Of a DNA stretch of 64,000 nucleotides, positions 9,201 to 18,500 are shown piece by piece (the stretch's first letter is position 1; each line of letters opens with the position of its first letter). Below the pieces are notes generated by a model. That model was not told the DNA's origin, ran no database searches, and saw only the letters and a list, made by a program, of their open reading frames with translations. Source of the stretch: Closterium sp. Naga37s-1 (Eukaryota > Streptophyta > Zygnematophyceae > Desmidiales > Closteriaceae); NCBI GenBank assembly GCA_947471745.1, contig CANJKZ010000400.1, forward strand, positions 558,001 through 622,000, read 5' to 3'. A program made the translations under genes and the position numbers.

Positions 9201-11793
9201 AGACCGCCTTCCCGAAAGGGATCTTCTTAGCCACCTACGACGTTACTTCTCTCTACCCCAGTATCCCATTAAGGAGAGGTATCGACGCGGTGAGTAGCAT
9301 TCTTCAGAGTGGGAAATATCATAATCACCTCCCGGTCATTGCCCTGCTGGAGTGGGTGATGATGAACTCGATTGTTGAGTTCGACGGCCAATTGTACCTG
9401 CAGCGACAAGGGACTGCTATGGGAACTCCTGCAGCAGTATGTTTCGCGGTGTTGTTCATGAGCCGTTTGGACGAGGTGCTGAGACGCAGGTGGTCCGGGA
9501 CGCAGCCGTTGTGCCACGTGAGATACATCGACGATGGCTTCATTGTTTGGCCAGGTTCTCGGAACGAGTTGGAGTGCTACCTCAGTACCTTCAACGAATT
9601 GGATCCCAACATCAAGTTGACGTGGCACATCTCGGACTCCTCGGCAGACTTTCTTGACATGGTCATCTTCAAAGGACCACGTTTTGCCGAGAAGGATAAC
9701 TTGGATCTGAAGACTTTTCAGAAACCCATGAACAGTTACTTGTACCTGCCGTTTTCTTCATACCACCCGCGACACTGCAAGGTCAGCTTCATCCGTGCAG
9801 AACTGAAGCGTTACTTACTACGTTCGACCTCTGCCAAAGCTTTCCTAGCCTCTAAGCATGCGTTTTTCCAACGGCTTAGAAGTCGCGGATATCCTGGAGA
9901 CTTCCTTCTACCCATCTTTCGGAGTGTTTTCTTTCGAAACCGCCCTCTCCTTTTGGAGACCACTGCTGCGCGCCAAGCTCTCAAGCTCAACTCTCTCCCC
10001 CATCGCGGACCCCTAGTCTTGAAGACTCTGTTCACCCCGGTGACAGCCCGTCTCAGGCTGGGGGTCCTTTTGAGGCGCCTCAAAATACACCTCAATGCAC
10101 GCGGATTTCATACGGAGAGGATTATTACAGCTTGGAAGTGTTCGTGTAACTTGCAAAAGTTACTGGTGCGCGCGCGGTTACATCAACGAATTGGTTGACG
10201 AAGATCTTTTCGAGGGCTGACTTTGCACCCTGGGTGTACCCCATTTGCTTAGCTGGCCGAGTGACTTGTCACTCTGGGTAGTTGGTTGTACATTTGTAGA
10301 TCTCGAGGGCAGTTGCTAGCTACTTAGCCTGCTTCTGTCCGAACTCTTTCTTTTGTGGATCTGGTAGCTTACTGATGAAGGCTTAGCGGGTTGGAGACCC
10401 GTGAGCCGAAACTAGTTTGAGCTGTAAATATTCTCGTTAGTGAAGGGTTTTTAAGGTTTCTACTGATCGTTTTTCCAGGAAAGAATTTCTGTTTCGTTTC
10501 CTTTTGTTGCTTTAAGCGTCACTCTTTAGAATTGCTGCTCTTCCACTATGAGCGAAGACTCTCAGGTTGGCTCCTCGAAAGTAGTTATCAGGTTCTCACT
10601 TGAACTGATTCTAACTTGGCCTGCTCCTGCTTGCATTGCGTCTCCTTGTTTTCCTCCTTTCGCCTTTTCTGCATGCTCTGTCCTCATGTCGTATCCCGTA
10701 TCCGTGCTTCTTTCTGCTCCTCCCTCTCCTCCCGTCTCCTCTCTCCGCTCCACTTCCGTTTTCCCCTTCCTCTCTCCCTCTTGCTTCCTCTTCACTCTCC
10801 CTTCCATATCAGGTGTCACCGGTATTGGATCCGAGGCCCGAAGACTGGAAAGAAGGAGCTATTTGTGAAGCTCCCTGGCTACCCTGACAATCTCAGCCTC
10901 AATCCCAGGGGGAGGTTCTGGATCGCACTCAACTCGCGCAATTCACTGGTAACAGGTAAGCCCTTTGGGACTAAGCTGTTTTGCACTAGTCACTCTCGTT
11001 CTTCATACTTGTTGCATGGCCGTCTGGACTTTCTGGGTGTCATGTGGTTTGGATACTGATCGGCAATGGATTGGCTCTTCTTGTGTCCAAGCACAGCCAT
11101 GTGTGCATCGGGGCTGAGTGTGGCCTTACCGTGATGTTGCGAGGAGGTGAGGTAGGTGATTTCTGAGTATGGCCTCAAAAATTGATGTTGCAAGGAGGTG
11201 AGGTAGGTGTTACCACACCCATGTATAAAGATGGCTAACAGGTGTTTGACACTGGTAGTCTCTTGATTTCACAAGACCAGATACTCGTTAAGGGTGTGCT
11301 ATGTCCAGCGCGTGGTCTCTCGTTCTGTTCAAAATTCAGCCTGTCATCACTCTGCACCGCATTACAACCTACTGGGACTACTAACACCGTGGACAGCCTG
11401 TCTTTGGGTGTGAACGTTGACATGCCTTCCCTGGAAGTGCCGCACCCCTAGGTTTGTTGTCCCTTGGCACACCCAACCCCTTTATTCCTTTCCACTCCCT
11501 TTCTCCGCTCCATGTGGTTTGGCTTGGCAGCATTACTTATGCGGACTCCTATTATTCGAGGTGCAGTGTTGAAACAGCAGGCAGGGTACAACTTAGCTGT
11601 CGGAACTTCAGAACGCCTAGCAAGTGGAATATTGGTAGAGGTGGATACAAATGGAAAAATAACTGATCTTCTTGAGGACAAAAAAGGCAAAAAGATTAAG
11701 CAGCTCAGTGAGGTGGTAGAAAGAGAAGGCAAACTATGGTTAGGATCTGTTGTCAATGACTTCGTTGGAACAGTCAATTATAATCCAAGGTAA
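3275..11793 (+). CDS. Strictosidine synthase-like protein 1 (seven exons)
   Basis: Exons by splice sites and phase: 3275-3582, 4091-4237, 4780-4912, 5395-5534, 5822-5989, 10813-10955, 11531-11793. Joined, they make 433 aa with no stop, and all junctions keep phase. Exon 1 gives a basic N-terminus and a hydrophobic anchor ([14 protein letters not shown]). Exons 2-6 give SSL hallmarks: [80 protein letters not shown] and [14 protein letters not shown]. The family is a six-bladed beta-propeller related to strictosidine synthase and paraoxonase. Most plant members do not make strictosidine and their substrates are unknown. The N-terminus suggests the secretory pathway. Intron 5 (4.8 kb) carries a minisatellite and a Penelope element. 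The N-terminal start is uncertain (a second ATG at 3302). Confidence 0.85.
3771..4015 (+). repeat. Decayed copy of SSL1 exon 2 grown into a 57-bp tandem repeat
   Basis: An AG acceptor at 3769-3770 is followed by a shrunken copy of exon 2 (compare 4091-4165). The block CCGTACGTGAGTGATGGGCG then recurs at 3821, 3878, 3935 and 3992, a constant 57-bp period. Each inter-block spacer holds a 24-bp near-palindrome centred on TCGA (3855-3878, 3912-3935, 3969-3992). Compared with the real exon, the copies have lost bases and frame, so they are non-coding. Confidence 0.85.
4292..4642 (+). repeat. Two partial echoes of SSL1 exon 2 inside intron 2
   Basis: About 4297-4400 and 4536-4642 repeat the exon-2 core ([24 protein letters not shown]). 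The first is frameshifted after the SDGR block. The second keeps the frame but ends in TAG right after the ASPHSD residues. Neither is needed for the spliced frame, which runs from the donor at 4238 to the acceptor at 4778-4779. Confidence 0.85.
5021..5270 (+). repeat. Two minisatellites in SSL1 intron 3
   Basis: From about 5021 to 5160 a 10-bp unit (GGCATGGATG-like) repeats about 13 times. From about 5165 to 5268 a roughly 34-bp unit containing TGTATCCATAATCCATGTG repeats about three times. Long methionine-aspartate frames over this stretch are by-products of the repeat. Confidence 0.9.
5631..5724 (+). repeat. Dead upstream copy of SSL1 exon 5
   Basis: A good acceptor (CTCAG at 5626-5630) and the first part of exon 5 ([24 protein letters not shown]) are duplicated here. 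The frame then diverges and stops with TAA. The intact copy with its own CTCAG acceptor begins at 5822 and reads through to the donor at 5990. About 190 bp separate the two, and a TGCCACATGTC mini-repeat lies between. Confidence 0.88.
6039..6615 (+). repeat. 34-bp minisatellite in SSL1 intron 5
   Basis: A 34-bp unit (blocks TTATCAGGTTCTCAGG and TTGGCTCCTCGAAAGTAG) repeats about 16 times almost without change. One more unit (10560-10598) lies on the far side of the Penelope element, so the element inserted into the array. The first unit starts from CTTTTGAGGCTCCTCGAAAG, which is two changes from the dispersed palindrome found elsewhere here. There are no unique spacers, so this is not a CRISPR array. 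Confidence 0.95.
6634..6703. repeat. Perfect 70-bp palindrome at PLE left end
   Basis: The two 35-base arms are exactly complementary (outer ends ATGAAATCC and GGATTTCAT), with the centre between 6668 and 6669 in the motif GAGGCGCCTC. It arises where the inverted tail meets the pseudo-LTR start. Pairing stops at 6633/6704. Confidence 0.95.
6956..7017 (+). ncRNA. Hammerhead ribozyme, left pseudo-LTR
   Basis: The conserved core is in order. CTGATGA (6964-6970) is followed by stem II (GGCT 6972-6975 with AGCC 6996-6999, plus an inner stem), then GAAA (7000-7003), then a minimal two-pair stem III (AC, loop TA, GT; 7003-7008). Cleavage is predicted after T7009. Stem I pairs 6956-6963 with 7010-7017 over eight pairs, three of them G-U. 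This is a type I layout with a tiny stem III, as reported for PLE pseudo-LTRs. Oddities are one extra A (6971) between the core and stem II and U, not C, at the cleavage site. Confidence 0.75.
7140..8351 (+). CDS. PLE ORF1, coiled-coil gag-like protein
   Basis: A 403-aa protein. The acidic start ([10 protein letters not shown]) is followed by a basic patch, a long charged helical middle (about residues 100-320, with many Lys, Glu and Ala in heptad-like spacing) and a very basic Gly/Lys/Arg tail ([12 protein letters not shown], then [12 protein letters not shown]). This looks like an RNA-binding, self-associating nucleocapsid-type protein. No zinc knuckle was seen. The ATG lies within the pseudo-LTR and is preceded by no other ATG in frame. 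The last 16 codons overlap the RT frame after the frameshift site at 8303. Confidence 0.75.
   Translation: MSEDPWDIEWFPTEEEDADSEERNSLKRQRRSGNKSRSARKASGQRQTGNKFPQLALTYEPILRSEQPLGPPAGPSRIRPTVMAEPTDATPIQEPFKGWLATAVKNFRDDFKTLLKAKSKLKKMKKLDAEGTILHSIRTKAVDFQTKIDSVKEKSKASVAEIHLANQKRIQAEFIASKALEVEEIAKMANSRVTTLATRMEDYIQGLNADPDLVVSDVAKEKFRLLKGRCIEKAQSDIAAAKDDLTIRELERQRKIAAEDLKKAVASEEVQEMELEPALEEILAKQVKKIEDKLRKEITVKVEASLTKKLQKNLSLKEQDPAQAAAANPKQRSTAGKQKSQENGNAAPAGSKPRRKRGGKKKNQKQNSSTDKGKLAGGQVKSDAAKGPKNGGGGPEKGPHKKN
8303..8337 (+). promoter_or_regulatory. Programmed -1 ribosomal frameshift signal
   Basis: The heptamer A AAA AAC (8303-8309) is in the ORF1 register needed for simultaneous slippage. It is followed by a 7-nt spacer and a hairpin whose arms GCGGCCC (317-323 of this kilobase) and GGGCCGC (331-337) pair perfectly around a 7-nt loop. 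Slipping back one base enters the RT frame, which is open from there with no stop until 9134. The spacing and stem match textbook -1 signals in gag-pol elements. Confidence 0.82.
8303..10198 (+). pseudogene. PLE reverse transcriptase with one in-frame stop
   Basis: Read in the -1 frame from the slippery site, this gives about 630 codons. Motifs in order: [17 protein letters not shown] (about 8797-8847), [17 protein letters not shown] (about 9028-9077), [11 protein letters not shown] (about 9237-9269), [14 protein letters not shown] (about 9409-9450), catalytic YIDD (about 9523-9534), FLDMVIF (about 9652-9672) and the thumb/C-terminal helices. These are PLE-type RT motifs rather than LTR or LINE motifs. 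A single TGA (9134-9136) interrupts the same frame between fingers and palm, at a place where PLEs have conserved coding. The frame ends inside the right pseudo-LTR. No GIY-YIG domain was recognised. Confidence 0.85.
10068..10559 (+). repeat. Right pseudo-LTR of the PLE
   Basis: It matches the left pseudo-LTR over 492 bp, starting with TTTTGAGGCGCCTCAAAA and ending ATGAGCGAAGAC. The host minisatellite resumes at 10560. It encodes the last 40 or so codons of the RT frame at its start. Confidence 0.93.
10364..10425 (+). ncRNA. Hammerhead ribozyme, right pseudo-LTR
   Basis: This is the second copy of the ribozyme, offset by exactly 3408 bp from the left one, with the same CTGATGA core, GAAA box, minimal stem III and stem I. 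One change in stem II (GCGGGT here, GCGAGT on the left) completes an inner CGGGT/ACCCG helix, so this copy folds better than the left one. Two ribozymes spaced one element length apart would release a unit-length RNA. Confidence 0.75.
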
Positions 11794-12530
11794 CTTCCTA
11801 GCAATGGCAATCAGTTGTGTTTAACTTCATACTTCAATCTCGTAGGAAAATAAGTTTGTCTCCCGTGGTAGCGACTCACTCTGTGTAGCGTATGCCGTTG
11901 AGTCTAGCACCGACATCTCTCTGGCCGACCAATTCGTAAATTACGAAACTCGGACCGCTCGCGACTCGATGTCACGAAACATATCAATCACCCACAGCGT
12001 CCTCCCAATCCCCCTACCCGAATGCATGCACCGTTTCAATTCCACATCCTCCCCGCCAAATTTCACTTGCAGCTTTCCAAAAACTGAAATTCGATTGATG
12101 TCGGAGGTGAGGCGGAACAGACCAGCTTTCACAACCATCGAAGATTGGGAACGGGAACTTTGGTGGAAACGTTGGGATTGGCAACCATCAAATTCACGCC
12201 AGTATTTCATTGTTGCCTCACAATAGCATCGCCTCCGCAAACGGAAGCGCATCTAATCTTGTCCATTTGCCGCACTGCCAACTGGACTATCATTGTGCAA
12301 ATAACAAGTGAAGCATCGTGGCCTATGATCGAGAATTGAGACATTGTAAACGACACAAATAAGTACGTTTCATCGCATCACAGTTCCTGTGATAACGTCA
12401 GGAACTTATCTGGAGCTTCCAGTCTCCACATCGTTTGGTATCCTCAAAGCAGACATACTCCCTTCCTACCTGATCGTTATAAGGCGCTTAAAATATCAAG
12501 TAGACGCACCACCTTTCTACTGAATACCTC
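11794..12530. other. SSL1-SSL2 intergenic region
   Basis: About 740 bp holding the SSL1 3' end and the SSL2 promoter. No repeat, RNA gene or credible coding frame was recognised. Confidence 0.6.
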
Positions 12531-14679
12531 ATGGCGAGCCGAATTCGCGGGCCGCTGCTCCTAGCATGCTTGATCGTTGCGCTAGTGGCGCTGGGAAGTC
12601 TTGGGAATGCCGAGGCGGGGCTGACAAAGCGGTGGTCCAAAAATTTCAAGGCTGCGCGAGTGAACCTTCCTCCTGCAAAGCTCTTCCCAAGGACGGACAA
12701 AAAGAACCGACTCGCTCGAGCCACCAAGAGGTAAGCTTCAGTCTGTTTGTATGATCCAAAACTTAACTTCCCTTTTGGAAAGCACAGCAAGAAGAAAAAT
12801 GCATAAACTAGTCTTCCCCTAACCTTTGCGCTCCTCTTGTCTGGCTTGAGGTCATTAAGCGTTGAGTTGCACCTCTGGTTTTTCGTATGGTTTTATCATC
12901 ACTACAAGGGTCACAAGAAACTGTATAATCAACCTGCATAAACCCCTGTGTGTCCATCCCGCCACAACACCTCCTATCTATTCACCCGACCACCCTTTCC
13001 CACAAACCCAGATCTCTTATTCGAGCGCCAGAATCCGCAAACACGTGAATCCGCGAACACGTGAAAGATTCTGCGTCACTTGTAATCTACCTTCATTCTC
13101 CACCACTTCCATCGTCCCGTGTACCTTTTCCTTCACCCTTACGAGGTGGGTGACCTCCATTCACCACCTTGCGGTCCCCGGTCCCCCTCACTCCCCACAT
13201 ACAAGCCCCGCGCTCGCAGGCCCAGGCTGAACAGCGTGGGACCTTCGAGGCGCCTCAGAATCTGTGCCATGTGACAAGGCCACGAGGTGACTATGTAAGT
13301 CGACTGAAAAACAACCCTTTTCGTCCCCCGCTCTCCCCAGGTACGAGGGTGAGATGACAGGCCCGGAGAGCATTGCGTGGGACCCCAACGGCAAGGGCCC
13401 ATACGTCAGCTTCAGCGACGGGCGAATCATGCGACGCACGGATGATGACAGCGCCTGGGAGGAGTTCACGTACGCGTCGCCGCTGCGAACTGACGCGAAA
13501 TGTAACTCGAGGAAAACCAGACCGGAGCTGGAAAACACCTGCGGGCGGCCGCTTGGCCTGGCGTTTCACCCCACTACCGGGGACCTCTATTTCGCGGATG
13601 GGTATTTCGGCCTGTACAAAGTCAGCGCCGCGGGAGGGCAGGCTACGAAGCTCGTCTCCGCACTCGACGGGAGGGAATTTATGATGACGAATGACCTAGA
13701 TATTGACGCGGACGCGAATGTCGTGTATTTCACGGACGGCAGCTCGCGTTGGTACCGGCGAGATTTTCTGCCGCTCACACTGGAAGGAAGAAAGGACGGA
13801 CGGTTCATGAAGTACGACATCGCGAGTGGCGTGACGACGGTGATTGACGAAAAAGTGGCGTTCGCTAACGGCGTGGCGATTTCGCAGGATAAGACGTTTG
13901 TGGTGTACTGCGAAACGACCTATCTCAGGTGCGCTGCTGGCTGCTGATGTGTGCGATTCTGGCTGCTTCTCAAAACCGTCTTGCCTGATTGTTTTTATAG
14001 AGAGTGTACATGCCAGTTCACGTACACCTCCTTATTTCATCCTCTTCGTTCTTTCAGGTGCCACCGGTACTGGATCCGAGGCCCAAACACTGGGAAAAAG
14101 GAGGTGTTTGTGAATCTGCCGGGTTACCCTGACAACCTTAGTCTCAACCCCAGAGGAAGGTTTTGGATCGCACTCAACTCGAGGAGGTCTCCCACAGCAA
14201 GTACGTCCTGGTGTTGACAATTGTGAAACCTGATTTCACCCCTCAGCACCCACCCCTCAATATTCCGTCTCATCTCATCCTATTGCTCTTCATAGTCACC
14301 AGTGTGTGTGGCTCAGTTTTGTACCTGTTCGTCTGTGTGTCCTCATGCAACAAGTATGCTTGAAGCTCGTCCCAATCATGCAATCCGGTTTCTCCCTTCT
14401 CTTCATACCTCCACTCCCACAGCTGTTGCATCCCAAACCCCTTTCATCCGGGAGACATTTGTGGAAAACAAGCTTGGGTACAAGATTGTGAAGGCCACGC
14501 AGGACCAGAGGGCCAGTGGCATTGTGGTGGAGGTAGATGCGGATGGCAAAATCACCGACCTTCTGGAGGACAAGAACGGAAAGGTGGTGAAGGATGTGAG
14601 CGAAATTGTGGAGCATGATGGGAAACTGTGGCTGGGCTCTGTTATTGAAGACTATATTGCCACCCTCAAGTGGCCATAG
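12531..14679 (+). CDS. Strictosidine synthase-like protein 2 (four exons)
   Basis: Exons 12531-12730, 13341-13928, 14058-14200 and 14423-14679 splice to 395 aa in one frame. Residues 7-28 form a signal peptide or anchor (LLLACLIVALVALGSLG). The propeller then follows: [92 protein letters not shown] and YWIRGPNTGKKEVFVNLPGYPDN. The last exon ends with [19 protein letters not shown]. Exon 2 (588 bp) corresponds to exons 2 to 5 of SSL1 without the three introns. It is the tidiest of the three copies, with no exon echoes and no transposon. Likely secreted or vacuolar; substrate unknown. Confidence 0.92.
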
Positions 14680-15507
14680 TGGTTCTTTGCTAGGAACTAC
14701 GATTATCTCGATGGCGCTGCATATCCTAGCAATAGCAATAGCATTATTGCAAATACTGATTAACTTAAACTGGCTTGCCTGTTTTGTCATTCTGCTGAGC
14801 ACATAGGAAGATTGTGGAATAAGATTGACAACTAATTGTGTTCATTCAGTACAACACTGATTTGGTACAATGAGAACACGCAATGGGGTGCACAAGCGCT
14901 TGTACTCTGTTGGCAATATGACTGCAGCGATTCATCCTGTTCTGTCTGTCAATTTGTCAAACCTCACCACAAATACCCGCGGCGCTTCGCAAAACGCGCG
15001 AAGCATGTTGCCTCACATTTTGGGAATGCGGTTCGAAACAAATTGGACCCACACCCAGCCAGCCAGTCTGATCCTTCTCAAAGCCAGGCAAAGCCTGGTG
15101 TGAAGAACTCCAAGATGATGCTGACAAATCGAAACCAATTGTTTCCACCCTGTGACACGCGTGGCCGTTAGATGAACTTCTGAGCACCACCTTTGATCTC
15201 ACTTCCACGAGGAAGTCCAACAGGATTTTTGACGACCTGCCATGGTGCCTTGACCTACATCCTACTATCTGTGTTTGTGCCTACCACTGATCTTGCTCCC
15301 ATGAGGAAGTCCAAAGAGTTCAGCAGAGACCTGCTACGAAGCCTCGACCTCCTTCCCATCTGTGCTTCTGTCTTCCAAGTCACGGAAAGCAGCACTAGGT
15401 CCGTCAACAAGCTGTGAGCAAGGCAACGCTGAGCTGGTTGTTGGCTTATCGAGAGCTTCCGCACGAAGCTAATTCCGAAACAAGCCGCTGTACGAGTCTG
15501 AAACAGG
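14680..15507. other. SSL2-SSL3 intergenic region
   Basis: About 830 bp between the SSL2 stop and the SSL3 start. Small open frames here have no recognisable motifs. It presumably contains the SSL3 promoter. Confidence 0.6.
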
Positions 15508-18500
15508 ATGTGGCGTGGTTATTCTAGTCTCGTTCTCCTCTCCCTCAGTTTTGTAGTTATTCTCCAGCTCATCACTCATGGAGTCCTCGCGACTACAACT
15601 GTAGAGCTTCCGACTATCGACCCTTCAAAGTTCAAGCCGGCATCCATCCCGTTAGCTCCGCTAACCCTAAAATTCGACAGCGAGAACCGTCTCGCTCTCG
15701 CAGAACGAAGGTGCGCAGGCATACAACGAAGCAGCTACTTTTAAGACATTCCGATACCAGCACATCTAGCAGCAACATTCAGCAGTCGAAGGACCAATTC
15801 TTGTTTTCCGAGCGCTTTTGCCCAGGACATAAGTTTAGAACCAGTGCTTTCGGGGATCTCACAACCTTACCGCTGTACCCGTGCCAACATTTCATTTATT
15901 CGCCGTTGCTCGTGGCAAGCTGACGGGCCTGCTTACATGGCATGGAAAACAACTGCATTTAGAATCAGTCCATCAATTTACCCGAGCATGTTCCATTGCG
16001 CCCCTCAGGTACACAGGACAGGCAACCGGACCCGAGAGTCTGTCATGGGACGGAACTGGGCGCGGTCCGTACGCATCAGTGAGCGACGGCCGGGTTGTGC
16101 GGCGGTCCAAAGACAACGTGCGATGGGAGACATTCGCGTGGGCTTCCCCCAAGTGGTGAGCCCCGCAGAAACTCGGAGAATCTGCTTTGGCTTAAAATCA
16201 ACGCTCTCTTTGAAAAGCTTTCCCCGCGTGGTGAGCACAGCAGAGTCGTGGCAGGGTATCGTTGTGCTGTGATCTGGCACGTAATTTCGCAACGCAAGAC
16301 GGGAACTTGCAAGACGACTTTTAAGATGTCAGAAAAATGCTGTGTTCGTGCACGTGATCTTGCAAGTGGTAAGTCGCTCTGCAGCGTACGCGTCAGTAAG
16401 AGACAACAGCATTGTAAGTCCCTCCCGAGACCCTCCCGAGACCCTCCCGAGACCCTCCCGAGACCCTCCCGAGACCCTCCCGCGCATAGTCTCCCCGTTC
16501 ATGTTTGTCTCGGCTGCATTGTGAGACCCTCCCGAGACAACTTGCGCGGGGAGACTCTTGCATGGAAATTTCCAGCACGTTGACTCACCTCCTTGACACG
16601 TCCCCTCTCACTCACCACGCGTCCCTCTCACCATGTTTCCCCCTTACCATGCACCCCCTTTCCCCAGGTCCAAGGCGCGGTGTCAGGGCAACAACAGCAG
16701 TACCACCACCAACAGCAGCATGGAGCCCGTATGCGGGCGGCCTCTGGGGATGCGCTTCCACCCAGTCACGGGCGACCTGTACTTCGCAGACGCCTACTTT
16801 GGTCTGCACCGCGTGGGGCCAGGCGGAGGCAAGGCGGAGAAGCTGGTTGACGTGGTGGAGGGGAAGCGCATGCTGATGACCAACGACCTGGATGTTGACG
16901 CGGATGGGAAGAATGGCGTGGTCTATTTCACTGATGGGAGCACCCGGTGGCAAAGAAAGTGAGTACACATGCACGTCTTATTCCACTGACTTGGAATGTG
17001 GTGGAGCGGAAGCGCATGCTGATGACCAACGACCTTGATGTTGCCGCGGATGGGCGGAACGGGGTGGTCTATTTCACGGATGGCAGCACCCGGTGGCAAA
17101 GAAAGTGAGTTGTCTTGCACTGCACGTTTCATTTCACTGGCTTGAGATGTGGTGGAGGGGAAGCGGATGCTGATAACCAACGACCTTGATGTTGACGCGG
17201 ATGGGAAGAATGGAGTGGTTTATTTCACTGATGGCAGCAGCCGCTGGCAAAGAAAGTGAGTTGTCTTGCACCTGAATGGGCGGAACGACCAAGTGAGTGC
17301 AGAACCAGTGAGTGCAGAGCAAGTGAGTGCAAAATCGTTAGGATTTCGAATCACGTGGAGGGAGAGAGCTTTGTTTGGGCGGCACGGCATGGCACATGGT
17401 GGACGGGCAACCGGAGGGGAGGCTGATGCAGCACGGCATCGCAACGGGGCCAGCCAAGGTGCTCGTGAAGGCTGTGGCATTCTGCAAACCCTCTCTGCTC
17501 TCTGTGATCCCCCATCCACCCTCTAACCCTCTCCTCTGTATCCTCTGTAGCACAACTTCCCCGCTATGACCCTCCACCTCCCTTTACCCCGTCGTCTCCC
17601 CACCACGTAACCCTACCCTCATTGAATCTCCCTTCTGCAGGGACTTCTGCCATATGATTAGGCGAGCAGCAGTCTAAAAGAATTCTGCAGGGACTTCTGC
17701 CGTATGATTAGGCGAGCAGCAGTCTAAAAGAATTCTGCAGGGACTTCTTCCTTTTGAGACGTCTCAAAAGTCATCTCCCTTCTGCAGGGACTTCGTCCTG
17801 GCGACTCTGGAAGGGCAGCCGGACGGGCGGCTGATGCGGTACAACAGTGCAACGGGGGCAAGCAAGGCGCTCGTGAAGGGAGTGGCGTTTTGCGAACCCC
17901 TTGACCCTCCATCCACCCTCTAACCCTCTAGTCTGTAGCACAGCTCCCTCCGGAAACCCTCAGTAACGCTGTACTTCCGTTTTGAGGCGCCTCAAAACTG
18001 GACTCCCAGGAACCCTCCATCCACCCTCTAACCCTCTCGTCTGTAGCACAGCTCCCTCCGGAAACCCTTAATCACCCTGTGCTTCCCCCCCTTCCATTAC
18101 ACCCCACGATATTGCAACAGGGAGTGGCGTTCCGCTAACCCTCTCTCCCACCCTTAAATCTGCTGTCTGTGTGTCCTACCTCTCTAGGGACTTCTTCCTG
18201 GCGACACTGGAAGGGCAGCCGGACGGGAGGTTCATGCAATACGACATTGCAACAGGGCAGACCAAGGTGCTGGTGAAGGGAGTGGCGTTCGCCAATGGCG
18301 TTGCGATCTCCCGCGATCGCACCTTTGTGGTCTTCTGTGAAACCAGCTACATGCGGTGAGTGAGTGTGATCTCAGCTACATGCGGTGAGTGAGTGTGATC
18401 TCAGCTACATGCGGTGAGTGAGTGTGATCTCAGCTACATGCGGTGAGTGAGTGTGATCTCAGCTACATGCGGTGAGTGAGTGTGATCTCAGCTACATGCG

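Larger units (their letters stand above)
6616..10559 (+). mobile_element. Penelope-like retroelement (PLE), near complete
   Basis: The element has direct terminal repeats (pseudo-LTRs) of 492 bp at 6660-7151 and 10068-10559, the same length with only a few substitutions. ORF1 starts inside the left copy. A reverse transcriptase follows and its frame ends inside the right copy. The left copy is preceded by an inverted tail that makes a perfect 70-bp palindrome (6634-6703). Pseudo-LTRs with an inverted tail are a known PLE trait. No GIY-YIG endonuclease motif was seen. The element sits in intron 5 of SSL1, inside a minisatellite, in the gene's orientation. Confidence 0.88.

Noticed and set aside
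6616..10559. Reading the PLE as a telomere-attached (endonuclease-free) element
   Set aside because: No telomeric repeats are at its ends; it sits in an intronic minisatellite. Absence of GIY-YIG is only a negative observation.
12531..14679. Calling the SSL genes true strictosidine synthases
   Set aside because: The fold and motifs fit the wider SSL family, but the alkaloid-specific catalytic set could not be verified, and most plant members have other or unknown activity.
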